A DNA stretch of 64,000 nucleotides, from positions 1 to 64,000 of the forward strand of contig JAFGCX010000001.1 of NCBI GenBank assembly GCA_016932415.1, in the 5' to 3' direction. The DNA comes from Candidatus Krumholzibacteriota bacterium (GTDB taxonomy: Bacteria; Krumholzibacteriota; Krumholzibacteriia; Krumholzibacteriales; Krumholzibacteriaceae). Positions within the stretch are counted from its first letter, which is position 1. Each line of letters begins with the position of its first letter. The translations under genes were made by a program, and so were the position numbers. This document shows positions 44,154 to 54,061 of the stretch, piece by piece. The notes under the pieces were generated by a model. The model was not told the origin of the DNA. It did not search any database and saw only the letters and a program-made list of their open reading frames with translations.

Positions 44154-45446
44154 TCACACTTTACCCAGAAATCCGGCGATCGCCGAGAGAGATCTTTCGT
44201 ATTTTAGTGATTTCCTGTCTGTTCTCTTTCCCTGGACCGGAGGAAGGATCCCGAAGTTGGCGTTCATCGGCTGGAAAGGAGCCGGCGCGTTCGCCAGGTG
44301 ACGCTGAAGAGCTCCGAGGATCGTCTCTTGTGGAAAGATCTCCTCTTTTTTACCCCTGCTCCTGTTGAAAAGATTCCTCGCCGTAAGCAATCCGTGAGCT
44401 ATGGATTCGACATACCCTTCGACGCCGGTCATCTGGCCCGAAAAATAGATCCCGTCGTGCTGTCTTGACATCTGAACGCTATCGAGCAGCCTGGGCGAAT
44501 CGATATATGTATTCCGGTGGATCGATCCCCAGCGCAGTATTTCCGCATTTTCCAGACCTGGTATTATTTTCATGAGTTCTTTCTGGCCCTGTCTCGTCAT
44601 TCTTGTCTGAAAACCGACAAGCCCGGCCATTGTACCGCTATGAGTCTCCTGTCTCAGTTGCAGGACGGCGTATGGTTCCTTTCCGGTGCGGGGATCTGTC
44701 AGGCCCTTTGGCTTGAGAGGCCCGTACCTTAGGGTCTCCTTTCCCCTTTCAGCCAGTACCTCTATCGGAAGACACGCGTCGAAATATTTCTTTTCCTCAA
44801 ATTCATGTACTGGCGCGAGAGAAGCGCCGGAGAGAAACCTGATCAATTCATCGTATTGTTCCTTTTCGAAGGGGACATTCCAGTAATCAGCCGTTCCCTT
44901 GTCATACCTTGAAGCTTTGAAGACGCGCGAGTGATCGATGCTCTCCACATTGACCGATATCGATATGGCGTCGTAGAAGAACAGCGTTTCACTGGAATAT
45001 CTTTCAATAATGGAATCGGAAAGGTCTTTTGATGTCAACGGTCCGGTGGCGATTATCGCTGGCCCCTCGATATCAAGATTCTTTTGTTCTTTACGGATGA
45101 TATCGATATTTTCGTGATTTTCGATAGCGGAAGTGACGCTGGAACCGAACGCATCCCTGTCGACAGCCAGAGCGTGCCCGGCAGGGATCATATTCTTTCT
45201 TGCCAGATCAAGAAGCCTGCAGCCGAGGATATCCAGTTCTTTTTTCAAAAGTCCGGAAGCAGTCTGAGGCGATTCGGATTTAAGGGAATTGGAGCATACC
45301 AGCTCGGCCAGAAAGGCCGTTTTGTGAGCGGGAGTATTTGACACAGGCCGCATTTCCAGAAGACGGACTCTCATTCCCCTGTCGGCCAGCTGGAGGGCGG
45401 CTTCAGAACCAGCAAGACCCCCGCCGACGACAGTCGCGTCGTACAT
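44154..45446 (-). CDS. trmFO: methylenetetrahydrofolate-tRNA-(uracil-5-)-methyltransferase TrmFO
   Basis: FAD-dependent, folate-using enzyme that makes m5U54 in the T loop of tRNA. About 430 residues. The FAD-binding VVGGGLAGSEAA starts at residue 5, and VCSNSLKSES plus the GLVGFQTRM region are family markers. The start ATG overlaps the topA stop (TGATG). The frame stays open further upstream only inside topA. All three tRNAs in this window have TTC in the T loop. Confidence 0.96.
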   Translation of the reverse strand: MYDATVVGGGLAGSEAALQLADRGMRVRLLEMRPVSNTPAHKTAFLAELVCSNSLKSESPQTASGLLKKELDILGCRLLDLARKNMIPAGHALAVDRDAFGSSVTSAIENHENIDIIRKEQKNLDIEGPAIIATGPLTSKDLSDSIIERYSSETLFFYDAISISVNVESIDHSRVFKASRYDKGTADYWNVPFEKEQYDELIRFLSGASLAPVHEFEEKKYFDACLPIEVLAERGKETLRYGPLKPKGLTDPRTGKEPYAVLQLRQETHSGTMAGLVGFQTRMTRQGQKELMKIIPGLENAEILRWGSIHRNTYIDSPRLLDSVQMSRQHDGIYFSGQMTGVEGYVESIAHGLLTARNLFNRSRGKKEEIFPQETILGALQRHLANAPAPFQPMNANFGILPPVQGKRTDRKSLKYERSLSAIAGFLGKV

Positions 45447-47641
45447 CAGATGTCGACCTCGCTCTTGCAGGCGGGGCATTTGAGGTACTCTCCCTTTTTC
45501 TTTGACGTCTTCTGCACAAGGAATGCTTCGCCGCATTCAGGACATTTTTTGTCGGTCGGTTTGTCCCAGCTCGCGAATTTGCAATCAGGATATCTGCTAC
45601 ACCCGTAGAATACCTTTCCGCGTCGGGTCTTCTTTTCAGCGATCTTGCCATCGCATCCATCCTCCGGACACGGAATACCGAGAGTCACTGTTTCGGTATA
45701 TTTGCATTCCGGATAATTGGAACAGGCGATAAACCTTCCGAATCTCCCTGATTTGTATTTAAGTTCGCCGCCGCATTTCGGGCACTGCTTATCGAGCTTT
45801 TCTTCCTCTTCTACCGATTTCGCGAACTTGCATTCCGGATATCCTGGACAGGCCAGGAATATCCCGTTACGGCTCCATTTTCTTATCAGTTTCTTACCGC
45901 ATTTTTCACATTTCTCTTCAGTTTCTTCCTGGAACATCTTTTTATATTCAGCCTGTTTACCCTTGAATTGTTCAAGATCGGCCGAAAGCGGTTCGTAGAA
46001 ATATCTGACCGCGTCCTGCCACTTGTCCAGTGATTCCTCGACCTTGTCGAGTTCGTCTTCCATCCTCGCGGTGAAATCGATTTCGAAAATATCGTTGAAG
46101 ATCGCGGAAAGGGACCGCCAGACAACTTCCCCGAGTTCGGTGGGTTTCAGGGACTTACCCTCCCTTACGGCGTAATCCCGGGACAGAATGATGCTGATAA
46201 TGCTCGCGTATGTACTCGGCCTTCCAATACCCTTGTCTTCGAGTTCCTTTATAAGGGAAGCTTCGGTAAATCTCGCTGGAGCCTCGGTGAATTTTTGAGT
46301 ACCGTCGAAATCCTTGATGAACAGTTCCTCCCCGCTTTCCATGTCGGGGATCCACGAGTCTTCCTCTTTTTTCCTGTCGGGAAAGATCGCCAGGAATCCT
46401 TCCGATTTTATCTTTCTTCCGTTTGCCCTGAGAAGATATCTCTCGCCCGATTTTATGTCGGCTTCCCGTGTGCTGTAAACAGCCGGAGCGGCTATTGATG
46501 CGAGAAATCTCATCCAGATAAGACTGTACAGCGCAAGCTGGTCTTTTTCGAGATATGGCGCGACATTTTCGGGAGTCTTGAACGAATCAGTGGGCCTGAT
46601 AGCTTCGTGAGCGTCCTGGCTCCCTTTCAGCTTTTTATATCCCCTTTTGCCTTGAAAGACAAATGAGCTTCCGTATTTTTCCTCTATGAACGCCTTTCCC
46701 TGCTGAAAAGCGTCGGTACTGATCCTGGTCGAATCGGTCCTCATATAACTGATCAGTCCGACAGAACCCTCTTCGCCGATCGTCAGCCCCTCATAAAGCT
46801 GTTGCGCCACTACCATCGTTTTTTTCGCGGAGAATCCGAGACGGCTTGCCGCCTCTCTCTGCAAAGTGCTGGTGATGAACGGCGGCTGGGGATTCCTGTT
46901 TTTATCCTTTTCGACTACTTTATCTACGAAGAGCTTTCCGGTCCTGATATCGGAGAGTATCTGCTCAGCTATCTCACCAGATGGTATTTCTGGCGTATTT
47001 CCATCGATCTTGAAGAGACGGGCTGGAAACTCCGCGCCTTCAGCCGTCTTGAGGACTCCATCGACTGTCCAGTATTCCTGTGGCTTGAAATCCCGTATCA
47101 GGTTTTCCCGCTCGCAAAGCAGGCGAAGTCCGACTGACTGGACTCTACCCGCCGACAACCCGCGGTAAAAGACTTTCCACAACGCCGGACTGACGAGATA
47201 CCCGACCAGCCTGTCGAGGATCCTTCTCGCCTGCTGGGCGTTCACCTTGTTCATATCCAGATCACGCGGATTTTCAACAGCTTCCTTGATAGCGTTTGCC
47301 GTTATCTCGTTGAATATTATTCTTTTCGATGGCACACCGGTCTTTTTAAGTATTTCGTTCAGATGCCACGCTATCGCTTCTCCTTCACGGTCCATATCAG
47401 TCGCCAGCAGGATCTCGGAACTTTTACCGGCAGTGTCCCTGAGTTCCTTGATTATTTTGCTCTTGCTGCGGTCATTGACATACTTCGGCTCAAAATCCTT
47501 ATCGAGGTCTATTCCAAGTTCCTTTTTAGGCAGATCCCGGATATGGCCTACGGAAGCTTTCACCTTGTATCCCTTGCCAAGGTATTTTTTTATTGTCTTT
47601 GCCTTGGCCGGCGACTCGACTATGACGAGTATCTGGTCCAA
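45446..47641 (-). CDS. topA: DNA topoisomerase I with four C-terminal zinc fingers
   Basis: Relaxes negative supercoils. 731 residues. Toprim motifs VIVESPAKAKTI and DMDREGEA are present, and the active Tyr is in SYMRTDSTR (near 300). Four cysteine motifs end the protein: CEKC...CKF, CPKC...CKY, CPEDGC...CKF and CPEC...CPAC. The last finger is a different, shorter type. It follows the DUF494 gene by 13 bases. Confidence 0.97.
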   Translation of the reverse strand: MDQILVIVESPAKAKTIKKYLGKGYKVKASVGHIRDLPKKELGIDLDKDFEPKYVNDRSKSKIIKELRDTAGKSSEILLATDMDREGEAIAWHLNEILKKTGVPSKRIIFNEITANAIKEAVENPRDLDMNKVNAQQARRILDRLVGYLVSPALWKVFYRGLSAGRVQSVGLRLLCERENLIRDFKPQEYWTVDGVLKTAEGAEFPARLFKIDGNTPEIPSGEIAEQILSDIRTGKLFVDKVVEKDKNRNPQPPFITSTLQREAASRLGFSAKKTMVVAQQLYEGLTIGEEGSVGLISYMRTDSTRISTDAFQQGKAFIEEKYGSSFVFQGKRGYKKLKGSQDAHEAIRPTDSFKTPENVAPYLEKDQLALYSLIWMRFLASIAAPAVYSTREADIKSGERYLLRANGRKIKSEGFLAIFPDRKKEEDSWIPDMESGEELFIKDFDGTQKFTEAPARFTEASLIKELEDKGIGRPSTYASIISIILSRDYAVREGKSLKPTELGEVVWRSLSAIFNDIFEIDFTARMEDELDKVEESLDKWQDAVRYFYEPLSADLEQFKGKQAEYKKMFQEETEEKCEKCGKKLIRKWSRNGIFLACPGYPECKFAKSVEEEEKLDKQCPKCGGELKYKSGRFGRFIACSNYPECKYTETVTLGIPCPEDGCDGKIAEKKTRRGKVFYGCSRYPDCKFASWDKPTDKKCPECGEAFLVQKTSKKKGEYLKCPACKSEVDI

Positions 47642-47654
47642 TATGATCTCCCAT

Positions 47655-48095
47655 TCAATTAAGATTCTTCAACGAATCGCCTGAGCCCTCTACTATTTCT
47701 CCCGGCACTTCAGGGGCGAACCTCATCACAAGTTCTTTTATTTCATTGACCGACACGGGAAGACTGAATTCCATACCCGCGTTTTCTATGATTATGCTGA
47801 GCTGTGCTTCACTGAGCCAGCCTGCCATCTGCAGCTTTATCAGGTAACCCTGGGCATCCGTTGAAAGAAGGATCTTTTCTCCCTCTCCAAGGACCCTGTT
47901 CTTCGTGTACAGCGCCGATCCTGATCCGAAGTCTTCTTCAAGTATCCCGAAATCGAGAATTGTAATCGCCTGATCGATCTCATCCCTTGAATAACCCATC
48001 TTTTCGAGCTCGTTGTTCATTCCATCGGGATCAATCAAATCGCTGGACTCAAAATCCATGATGTATTCGATGATCTCCTTGATGCGCTTGTTCAT
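47655..48095 (-). CDS. smg: DUF494 (Smg-like) protein
   Basis: 146 residues, cytoplasmic, mostly helical and acidic. EYIMDFESSDLIDPDGMNNE and the C-terminal helical part LIKLQMAGWLSEAQLSIIIENA match the DUF494/Smg family. In proteobacteria smg lies between dprA and topA, and here too it is directly upstream of topA; dprA is absent. The function of the family is not established. Between it and secA lie 52 bases without a clear terminator. Confidence 0.8.
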   Translation of the reverse strand: MNKRIKEIIEYIMDFESSDLIDPDGMNNELEKMGYSRDEIDQAITILDFGILEEDFGSGSALYTKNRVLGEGEKILLSTDAQGYLIKLQMAGWLSEAQLSIIIENAGMEFSLPVSVNEIKELVMRFAPEVPGEIVEGSGDSLKNLN

Positions 48096-48147
48096 CCTTC
48101 TCCCTGCCCGGTACCAGATCCATTACGTTTTGAAAAACGAATAATGC

Positions 48148-51100
48148 CTATACAGCTTCCTTTCCGCAACACTTTTTATACTTTTTCCCGCTACCGCAGG
48201 GACACGGATCGTTTCTTCCTACTTTCGGCATATCGCGCTGTACAGGCTCCGCGATCTTCTGCGGCGGCGGGATCTGCCCGCCCTTAACCTGCCTGGATCC
48301 AGTGGTTTCAGGAGCCGCGCTACTCTTCGCGCTGCCGTAGGCATCGGTCACCTGGTGGATCGCCACTCCGGAACTTGCCACTTTATTCCTTTCATTCCTC
48401 GGGTCCCTGTCAAACCTGGCGTGAAAAAGTCCCCATAATATCGATCGGTCGATATCGTCCAGCATGTCAGAGAATAACTGGAATGCTTCCTGTTTATATT
48501 CGACAAGGGGATCCTTCTGGGCGTACGACCTGAAATGGATCCCTTCCTTGAGGTTGTCCAGTTCGCGAAGGTGATCCATCCATTTCTCATCTATACTCTG
48601 AAGCATGATCAATCGGCCCAGCTGACCGAGGATCTCGGCAGGTATCGCAGATTTCCTGATCTCATAAGCGGCTATCGCCGTGTCACGCAGATGATCGAGC
48701 AAGACCTGCTGGTCCTTGATCGAATTTTCCGAAAGCGATTCCACCTCGAACGGCACAAGAAACGTATTTTCAAGATCAGCCGTGGCGCCGGAAATATCCC
48801 ATTCTTCAGGGCTGAGATTTTCGGGAAGGAATCTCTCGGCGATATATCCTATGACGCTTTCCACAAGGTTCTTCACCATTTCATCTATATCTTCGACTTC
48901 TAGCATCTCGTTTCTTCTGCCGTATATGACCTCGCGCTGCTTGTTCATCACGTCGTCATACTCGAGAAGTCTCTTTCGGATCCCGAAGTTGTACATTTCG
49001 ACGCGTTTCTGCGATTTCTCTATCGCCCGCGTTATAAAGGGGTGAGTTATGACCTCTCCCTCTTCGATCCCGAGCTTGTCCATCACCGTCGATATCCGTT
49101 CAGAACCGAAAAGCCTCATAAGATCGTCTTCCAGGGATGTGAAGAACCTTGAAGATCCAGGATCTCCCTGCCTTCCGGCGCGTCCTCTGAGCTGACGGTC
49201 TATGCGTCTCGATTCGTGCCTCTCTGTCCCTATTATTTGCAGGCCGCAGGGCACATCCTCGGCGCAATCAGTTTTTTTGCCCGTATTCGGACATTCATCG
49301 CAGGCGCTGGGAGTCTCACAGAGAATGCAGCATCTCTCGCATTGGACAATCTCCCTGTCGAGCTTTATATCGGTTCCTCTTCCAGCCATGTTGGTGGCTA
49401 TAGTGACAGCTCCTTTTTTCCCGGCCAACGACACGATCTCGGCTTCACTCTGATGCTGTTTCGCGTTCAGCACGTTATGCGCGATGCCTTCTCTTTTAAG
49501 CATCCTGCTCAGCGTCTCAGAGACTTCCACGGTTACCGTTCCTACAAGTACGGGGAGCCCCTTTTCATTGAATCTTTTTATTTCCTCAAGAATAGCTTTG
49601 TATTTCTCTCTTTTTGTCCGGAATATGACGTCATCGTAATCAATTCTGCGAACAGGCTTGTTTGTCGGTATGACATTGACGTCAAGTTTATATATCTTGT
49701 GGAACTCCTCTTCCTCTGTTTCGGCCGTACCAGTCATTCCGGCGAGTTTCTCGTACATCCTGAAATAGTTCTGAAGGGTTATAGTCGCGAATGTCTGCGT
49801 CTCCCCCTCGATCCTGACCTTCTCCTTCGCTTCCAGGGCCTGGTGAAGTCCGTCGCTGAATCTTCTGCCCGGCATCAATCTGCCTGTGAATTCATCGACG
49901 ATCAACACCCGTCCGTCCTGAACGACGTACTCGACATCTTTTTCGAAGAGGGTGTAGGCTTTGAATAACTGCGAAAAACTGTGAAGTATCTCGCTTTTTT
50001 GAGCATAACTCCTGTAGGCAAGATCCTTTTTCCGGATACGTTCCTTTATATCGATCGACTCGTCAGATTCTATTTCCTTGATAATCAGGCTGAGATCGGG
50101 AAGGACGAACAACTCCTGATCCTCTACCGAAAGGACAGCCCGACCCTTGTCGGTAAGGTCTATAGTGTTCGATTTCTCGTCTATTACGAAATAGAGTTCC
50201 TCATCGAGCTCATGCAATCTCTTCTCTCTCATGAAATCCGCTTCTGCCCTGAGCATCAGTTTTTCATACCCTGGTATTTTCCGCAGTTTCATGAATTTCT
50301 TGTTTTTCGGGTCTCCCCTCCTGGCCAGCAGAAGCTTCACTCCGATATCGTCGTCTTCCTCCCCTTCTACATCTTCCTGGATTTTTTCCAGATCGTTCAT
50401 GAAATCATTTACCAGTCGCTTCTGCATGCGCACCAGGTTATCGACCTTGTTCCTTAGAAAAGCGAAATTCTCGTTTTTTGACGAGCCCTGGACAGGTCCC
50501 GATATGATCAGCGGCGTCCTTGCCTCATCGACCAGCACGCTGTCCACCTCGTCTACTATCGCGTAATAGTGATAAAGCTGGACCTGGTGCTCCTTCTGCA
50601 TCTTCATGTTATCCCTGAGATAGTCAAAGCCGAATTCGTTGTTGGTACCGTAGATTATATCGCAACTGTAAACAGCTTTCTTCTCCTCTGGCGGCATATC
50701 GTTCTGAAGACATCCGACTGTCAATCCGAGGAACCTGTATATCTCCCCCATCCACTCGGAATCCCTTTTCGCCAGATAATCGTTGACCGTGACCAGGTGA
50801 ACGCCTTTTTTCACAAGAGCGTTGAGGTAGAGCGGCATGACCGCGACAAGGGTTTTGCCTTCCCCTGTCGCCATCTCCGATATCGAACCCTCGTGCAGGA
50901 CGATCGCTCCGCCTATCTGAACGTCAAAAGGGACCATTTCCCAGGTGATATCATGCCCAACGACCTTCCAACTCTTGCCCAGATGCCTTCTGCACGCTTC
51001 ATAGACCAGCCCGAAAGCCTCAGGCATTAACTCGTCAGTCGTCTCGCCCCCGGCAATCCTCTTTATGAATTCCCCGGTTTTTTCCGGAAACTTCTCGTCT

Positions 51101-51216
51101 GGAAGATCGGAGTATTTTTCAGCCCATTCCCTGACGGCTGCTATACCAGGTTCGAGCCTTTTCATCAGACGCGTCTTGCGATCTCCTACAAACTTGTTAA
51201 GAATATTTTTCAGCAA
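48148..51216 (-). CDS. secA: preprotein translocase ATPase SecA with cysteine-rich insert
   Basis: Motor of the Sec export pathway. 1022 residues, longer than E. coli SecA (901). Walker [25 protein letters not shown] and [12 protein letters not shown] are present. Extra sequence lies near 250-345 in NBD1/PPXD. At 626-657 an insert carries eight cysteines (pattern CxxCCxxC...C) between GRGTDI and the GTERHESRR motif. The C-terminal SEC-C zinc motif is [13 protein letters not shown]. The start is TTG, eight bases after GGAGG. It follows the PQQ propeller gene by 125 bases. Confidence 0.95.
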   Translation of the reverse strand: MLKNILNKFVGDRKTRLMKRLEPGIAAVREWAEKYSDLPDEKFPEKTGEFIKRIAGGETTDELMPEAFGLVYEACRRHLGKSWKVVGHDITWEMVPFDVQIGGAIVLHEGSISEMATGEGKTLVAVMPLYLNALVKKGVHLVTVNDYLAKRDSEWMGEIYRFLGLTVGCLQNDMPPEEKKAVYSCDIIYGTNNEFGFDYLRDNMKMQKEHQVQLYHYYAIVDEVDSVLVDEARTPLIISGPVQGSSKNENFAFLRNKVDNLVRMQKRLVNDFMNDLEKIQEDVEGEEDDDIGVKLLLARRGDPKNKKFMKLRKIPGYEKLMLRAEADFMREKRLHELDEELYFVIDEKSNTIDLTDKGRAVLSVEDQELFVLPDLSLIIKEIESDESIDIKERIRKKDLAYRSYAQKSEILHSFSQLFKAYTLFEKDVEYVVQDGRVLIVDEFTGRLMPGRRFSDGLHQALEAKEKVRIEGETQTFATITLQNYFRMYEKLAGMTGTAETEEEEFHKIYKLDVNVIPTNKPVRRIDYDDVIFRTKREKYKAILEEIKRFNEKGLPVLVGTVTVEVSETLSRMLKREGIAHNVLNAKQHQSEAEIVSLAGKKGAVTIATNMAGRGTDIKLDREIVQCERCCILCETPSACDECPNTGKKTDCAEDVPCGLQIIGTERHESRRIDRQLRGRAGRQGDPGSSRFFTSLEDDLMRLFGSERISTVMDKLGIEEGEVITHPFITRAIEKSQKRVEMYNFGIRKRLLEYDDVMNKQREVIYGRRNEMLEVEDIDEMVKNLVESVIGYIAERFLPENLSPEEWDISGATADLENTFLVPFEVESLSENSIKDQQVLLDHLRDTAIAAYEIRKSAIPAEILGQLGRLIMLQSIDEKWMDHLRELDNLKEGIHFRSYAQKDPLVEYKQEAFQLFSDMLDDIDRSILWGLFHARFDRDPRNERNKVASSGVAIHQVTDAYGSAKSSAAPETTGSRQVKGGQIPPPQKIAEPVQRDMPKVGRNDPCPCGSGKKYKKCCGKEAV

Positions 51217-51341
51217 TATAATAACCTCCAGTCAATCTGGAACATAGTACACTCTCCGGCCATAATCAAGCACGCTGAAAACTTATCAGTAATCCGTTTT
51301 TTCGGGAATTGTCTGCTGTCATCCATCCTGACGTATGGTCA

Positions 51342-53279
51342 TCAGAGTTCTCCCTTGACAGAGACGGCATGCAGATATCCCTGATTTGACCCGAAAAATA
51401 TCCTGTCGCCGTCCGTGGCCGGGGAGGAATAAACAGGAGATTCGATCTTGTACTCGCCCAAGAGACTGCCGGTCTTGATATCAATCGCATATACTTTTGA
51501 GTTATAAACTGTTACAATGATCATATCATCCATTATCAGAGGCTTCGATCTTACTGCCCCTCCCAGATCAGCCTTCCAGGCGAGCCGGCCGTTGTATGTT
51601 ATCGCGTAGAAGACTCCGTCTTCCGACCCTATATAAAGGTTTACCCCGTCAGTCTCTGGTTTTCCGCGCATCTTGCTGCCACCGGGGAACCTCCACATCA
51701 GGTGGCCGTTCGAGATGGAATAGGCATAGACGTACTTGTCGTCAGACCCGAAGAACACCAGGTCCTTATCGACAGCCATCAAGGGATTTGAATATATCCC
51801 TCCACCCGGTTTTACCCTCCATTCGATCCTTCCCGCCTGACTGAGCCTGACAAGCGATCCGTCAGTAGTCGCCGCTATGATGCAATCTTCCGATACTGCC
51901 GGGGACGCCCATATTCCGCTGCCCAGCTTTTCGATCCAGTTGCGCTTGCCGCCCGCAAGGTCAAGAGAGATAAGGTTCCCTTCCATCGTCCCTAGCACGA
52001 CAGTCCCGCCCGTGATCCTCGGTGTCGTAATTATCTTTTCCTGCGAATCATAATTCCATAGCCTCTCGCCTGTCGAACGGTCGAGACGAAATATGTTGCC
52101 GGTATAATCAGCCCCAATACACAGGGGGCCGCTGAAGAACGGTGAAGAGCCGACACCCTCCTCAGCTTTATATTTCCATCTTAACGTCCCGTCTGTTCCG
52201 TAAGAATATATATACGCGTCCCTGCATCCGAATACGATCTGCCCGTCGTCGACCGATGGAGATGATGTCACTGGAGCGTCGAATTTCCTTTTCCAGGATT
52301 CGACGAACTCCCCGGGGCGCATTACCCGGCCAGTATCCTTTACCGTGGGCTGATCCGCGACACTGTCACTTCCATCCTGATTACGCGTCTCGCTGCCTGC
52401 TGGCCCGGCAATATTTGTTTCCTCTTCAGGAGCTACAGTATTTTCATCCTGGACCGACAGGAGCGGTTCATCCCGCAATGTGTCCGACGTACGATACCTG
52501 TCGAACGGTTTAAATATGAAAAGTATTGCGACTATTATTGCCAACCCACCCGTAATATAAGGTGCCTTGCTCCTGATCATGCTTCTACTCCTTGAATCTT
52601 TCGCGGTTGTTTTCGGGTCTCTTTCATCACCATCCCAGTGCATAACGGGGAAGGTCGTTTCCGAACCTGTTGAAATGATCTCCGGGTCAGTGAACTTTAC
52701 AGAGGGGAAAAAAAGGTTGTCTCTGATCGACACGATATTCTGCCCTATGAATTCCTGGGACGGAGCAAAAACGAGAGTATGTCTCCCTTTTGCGATCCTG
52801 AACCTGTAAAGGCGAAAATAATCATCGACGCTTTTCTCGAAGAGTTCTGCCTGAAAACGCTCTTTACCCACGGCGCTTTCTTTCAATCCGGGCAACGTCT
52901 TTACAGGTCCCTCGAACTTTCTGGCAGAATCATAATAAAGTATCTCCGTGGCTTTACTGCAGAGAAGGCTGACCTCACGCCCTCTTCGAATCATGATGAC
53001 GACCAACGATCCGGAAAGAGATTCTTCGCTGAACTCAAGGTTATCGACGGAAGCCGAGAAACTCTCGATCACCTTCTGAAAATATCGGGAAGGATCCCCC
53101 AGCCTTGAATTTGAAAGGGAAAGCCGGAAAAGCCTCTGGATCGCCTGTTCCGATTCCCTCTCCGGAGTGGAGAAAAAGACAAAAAACTCCTCACCGCGGG
53201 AATTGGTAGGGTTTTCATGATATACGAACGATTCCCTGTCCTTATCGCTACCCTGGCAGATAAAACACGTATTTCTCAT
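51342..53279 (-). CDS. membrane-anchored PQQ-propeller protein with PP2C-like N-terminal domain
   Basis: About 645 residues. The N-terminal 200 residues begin with a CFIC pair and contain a region (80-180) resembling a PP2C-type phosphatase (SLSGSLVVIMIRRGREVSLLCSKA...TLVFAPSQEF), but the metal-binding Asp residues are not evident. One membrane helix (about 241-258) and a Ser/Glu/Asp-rich linker follow. The C-terminal half (about 320-645) is a BamB-like PQQ propeller (VTSSPSVDDGQIVFG, GSSPFFSGPLCIG, RITGGTVVLGT and others). The propeller is expected on the outer face. ATG with AGGTGG. Function unknown. Confidence 0.75.
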   Translation of the reverse strand: MRNTCFICQGSDKDRESFVYHENPTNSRGEEFFVFFSTPERESEQAIQRLFRLSLSNSRLGDPSRYFQKVIESFSASVDNLEFSEESLSGSLVVIMIRRGREVSLLCSKATEILYYDSARKFEGPVKTLPGLKESAVGKERFQAELFEKSVDDYFRLYRFRIAKGRHTLVFAPSQEFIGQNIVSIRDNLFFPSVKFTDPEIISTGSETTFPVMHWDGDERDPKTTAKDSRSRSMIRSKAPYITGGLAIIVAILFIFKPFDRYRTSDTLRDEPLLSVQDENTVAPEEETNIAGPAGSETRNQDGSDSVADQPTVKDTGRVMRPGEFVESWKRKFDAPVTSSPSVDDGQIVFGCRDAYIYSYGTDGTLRWKYKAEEGVGSSPFFSGPLCIGADYTGNIFRLDRSTGERLWNYDSQEKIITTPRITGGTVVLGTMEGNLISLDLAGGKRNWIEKLGSGIWASPAVSEDCIIAATTDGSLVRLSQAGRIEWRVKPGGGIYSNPLMAVDKDLVFFGSDDKYVYAYSISNGHLMWRFPGGSKMRGKPETDGVNLYIGSEDGVFYAITYNGRLAWKADLGGAVRSKPLIMDDMIIVTVYNSKVYAIDIKTGSLLGEYKIESPVYSSPATDGDRIFFGSNQGYLHAVSVKGEL

Positions 53280-53371
53280 ATTCAACCACCTCACGACGTG
53301 ACCCTAGCCGTAAAATGGCAAAAAATCAATACAAAACAACGGGATTTCCATTACTCTCGGGCGAGGAGATC

Positions 53372-54055
53372 TCAGGAATGACTGAAGATGTTCTTAAAGG
53401 CAGAGAAAGCTTTGGTGATCGGCCCAGTCTCCACTTCTCCGGAATCTGACAGTTTTGAAAGGAATTTCTTCGCTATGGGGTTCTGCGGATCCCATTTCAG
53501 GGCATCCCTGAAATACTTGACAGCCTGGTTTTTCAGTCCCGCCTTAAAATAGACGAATCCAAGGTTGGCGTGATAGTCCGCGTTATAGAACTCCATCTGA
53601 ATCGCTTTTTTGCAGTAATCGCGCGCTTCATGAAGATTTGAATTCGTCATCGCCAGGCAGAATCCATACCAGCTCTGATATGAAGGATTGCCCGGGATGA
53701 ATTTCAGGGCCGATTTCAGCAGAAGCGTGGCTTTTTCGTAATTTCCGCTTCTCATCGCTTCTTTTGCCTGTACAAAGGCGAGCGACGCGGATTTCAGATC
53801 CTTTTCCTTGATCGCGGCAGTATCGCTGGAACTGACCTTCTGTTTTCGCAGGGTCTCGTTATATTCGCTTCTTTTTTTCTTGTCGCTCAGTACTGAGTAA
53901 GCTTCGTTGATAAGCTGGAAGATCTTTTTCTTGTCGGGATCGTTATCATTTACGTCAGGATGGCACAGCTTTGCCAGCCTGAAATAGTTCTTCTTGATCT
54001 CATCGTCAGTCGAAGTCGGTTGTGATTCCAAAACCCTGTAATAATCTTTCACCAC
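53372..54055 (-). CDS. DnaJ-domain TPR protein
   Basis: 227 residues. The J domain (4-68) has HPD at 32-34 and an intact helix pattern, so it can stimulate an Hsp70. After a basic linker, about three TPR-like repeats (85-205) follow (AMRSGNYEKATLLLKSAL, NADYHANLGFVYFKAGL). No Gly/Phe or zinc region, so it is not DnaJ itself. The start is GTG eight bases after AGAGGT, 6 bases after the upstream TPR gene stops. The specific client is unknown. Confidence 0.85.
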   Translation of the reverse strand: MVKDYYRVLESQPTSTDDEIKKNYFRLAKLCHPDVNDNDPDKKKIFQLINEAYSVLSDKKKRSEYNETLRKQKVSSSDTAAIKEKDLKSASLAFVQAKEAMRSGNYEKATLLLKSALKFIPGNPSYQSWYGFCLAMTNSNLHEARDYCKKAIQMEFYNADYHANLGFVYFKAGLKNQAVKYFRDALKWDPQNPIAKKFLSKLSDSGEVETGPITKAFSAFKNIFSHS

Positions 54056-54061
54056 TGTGAT

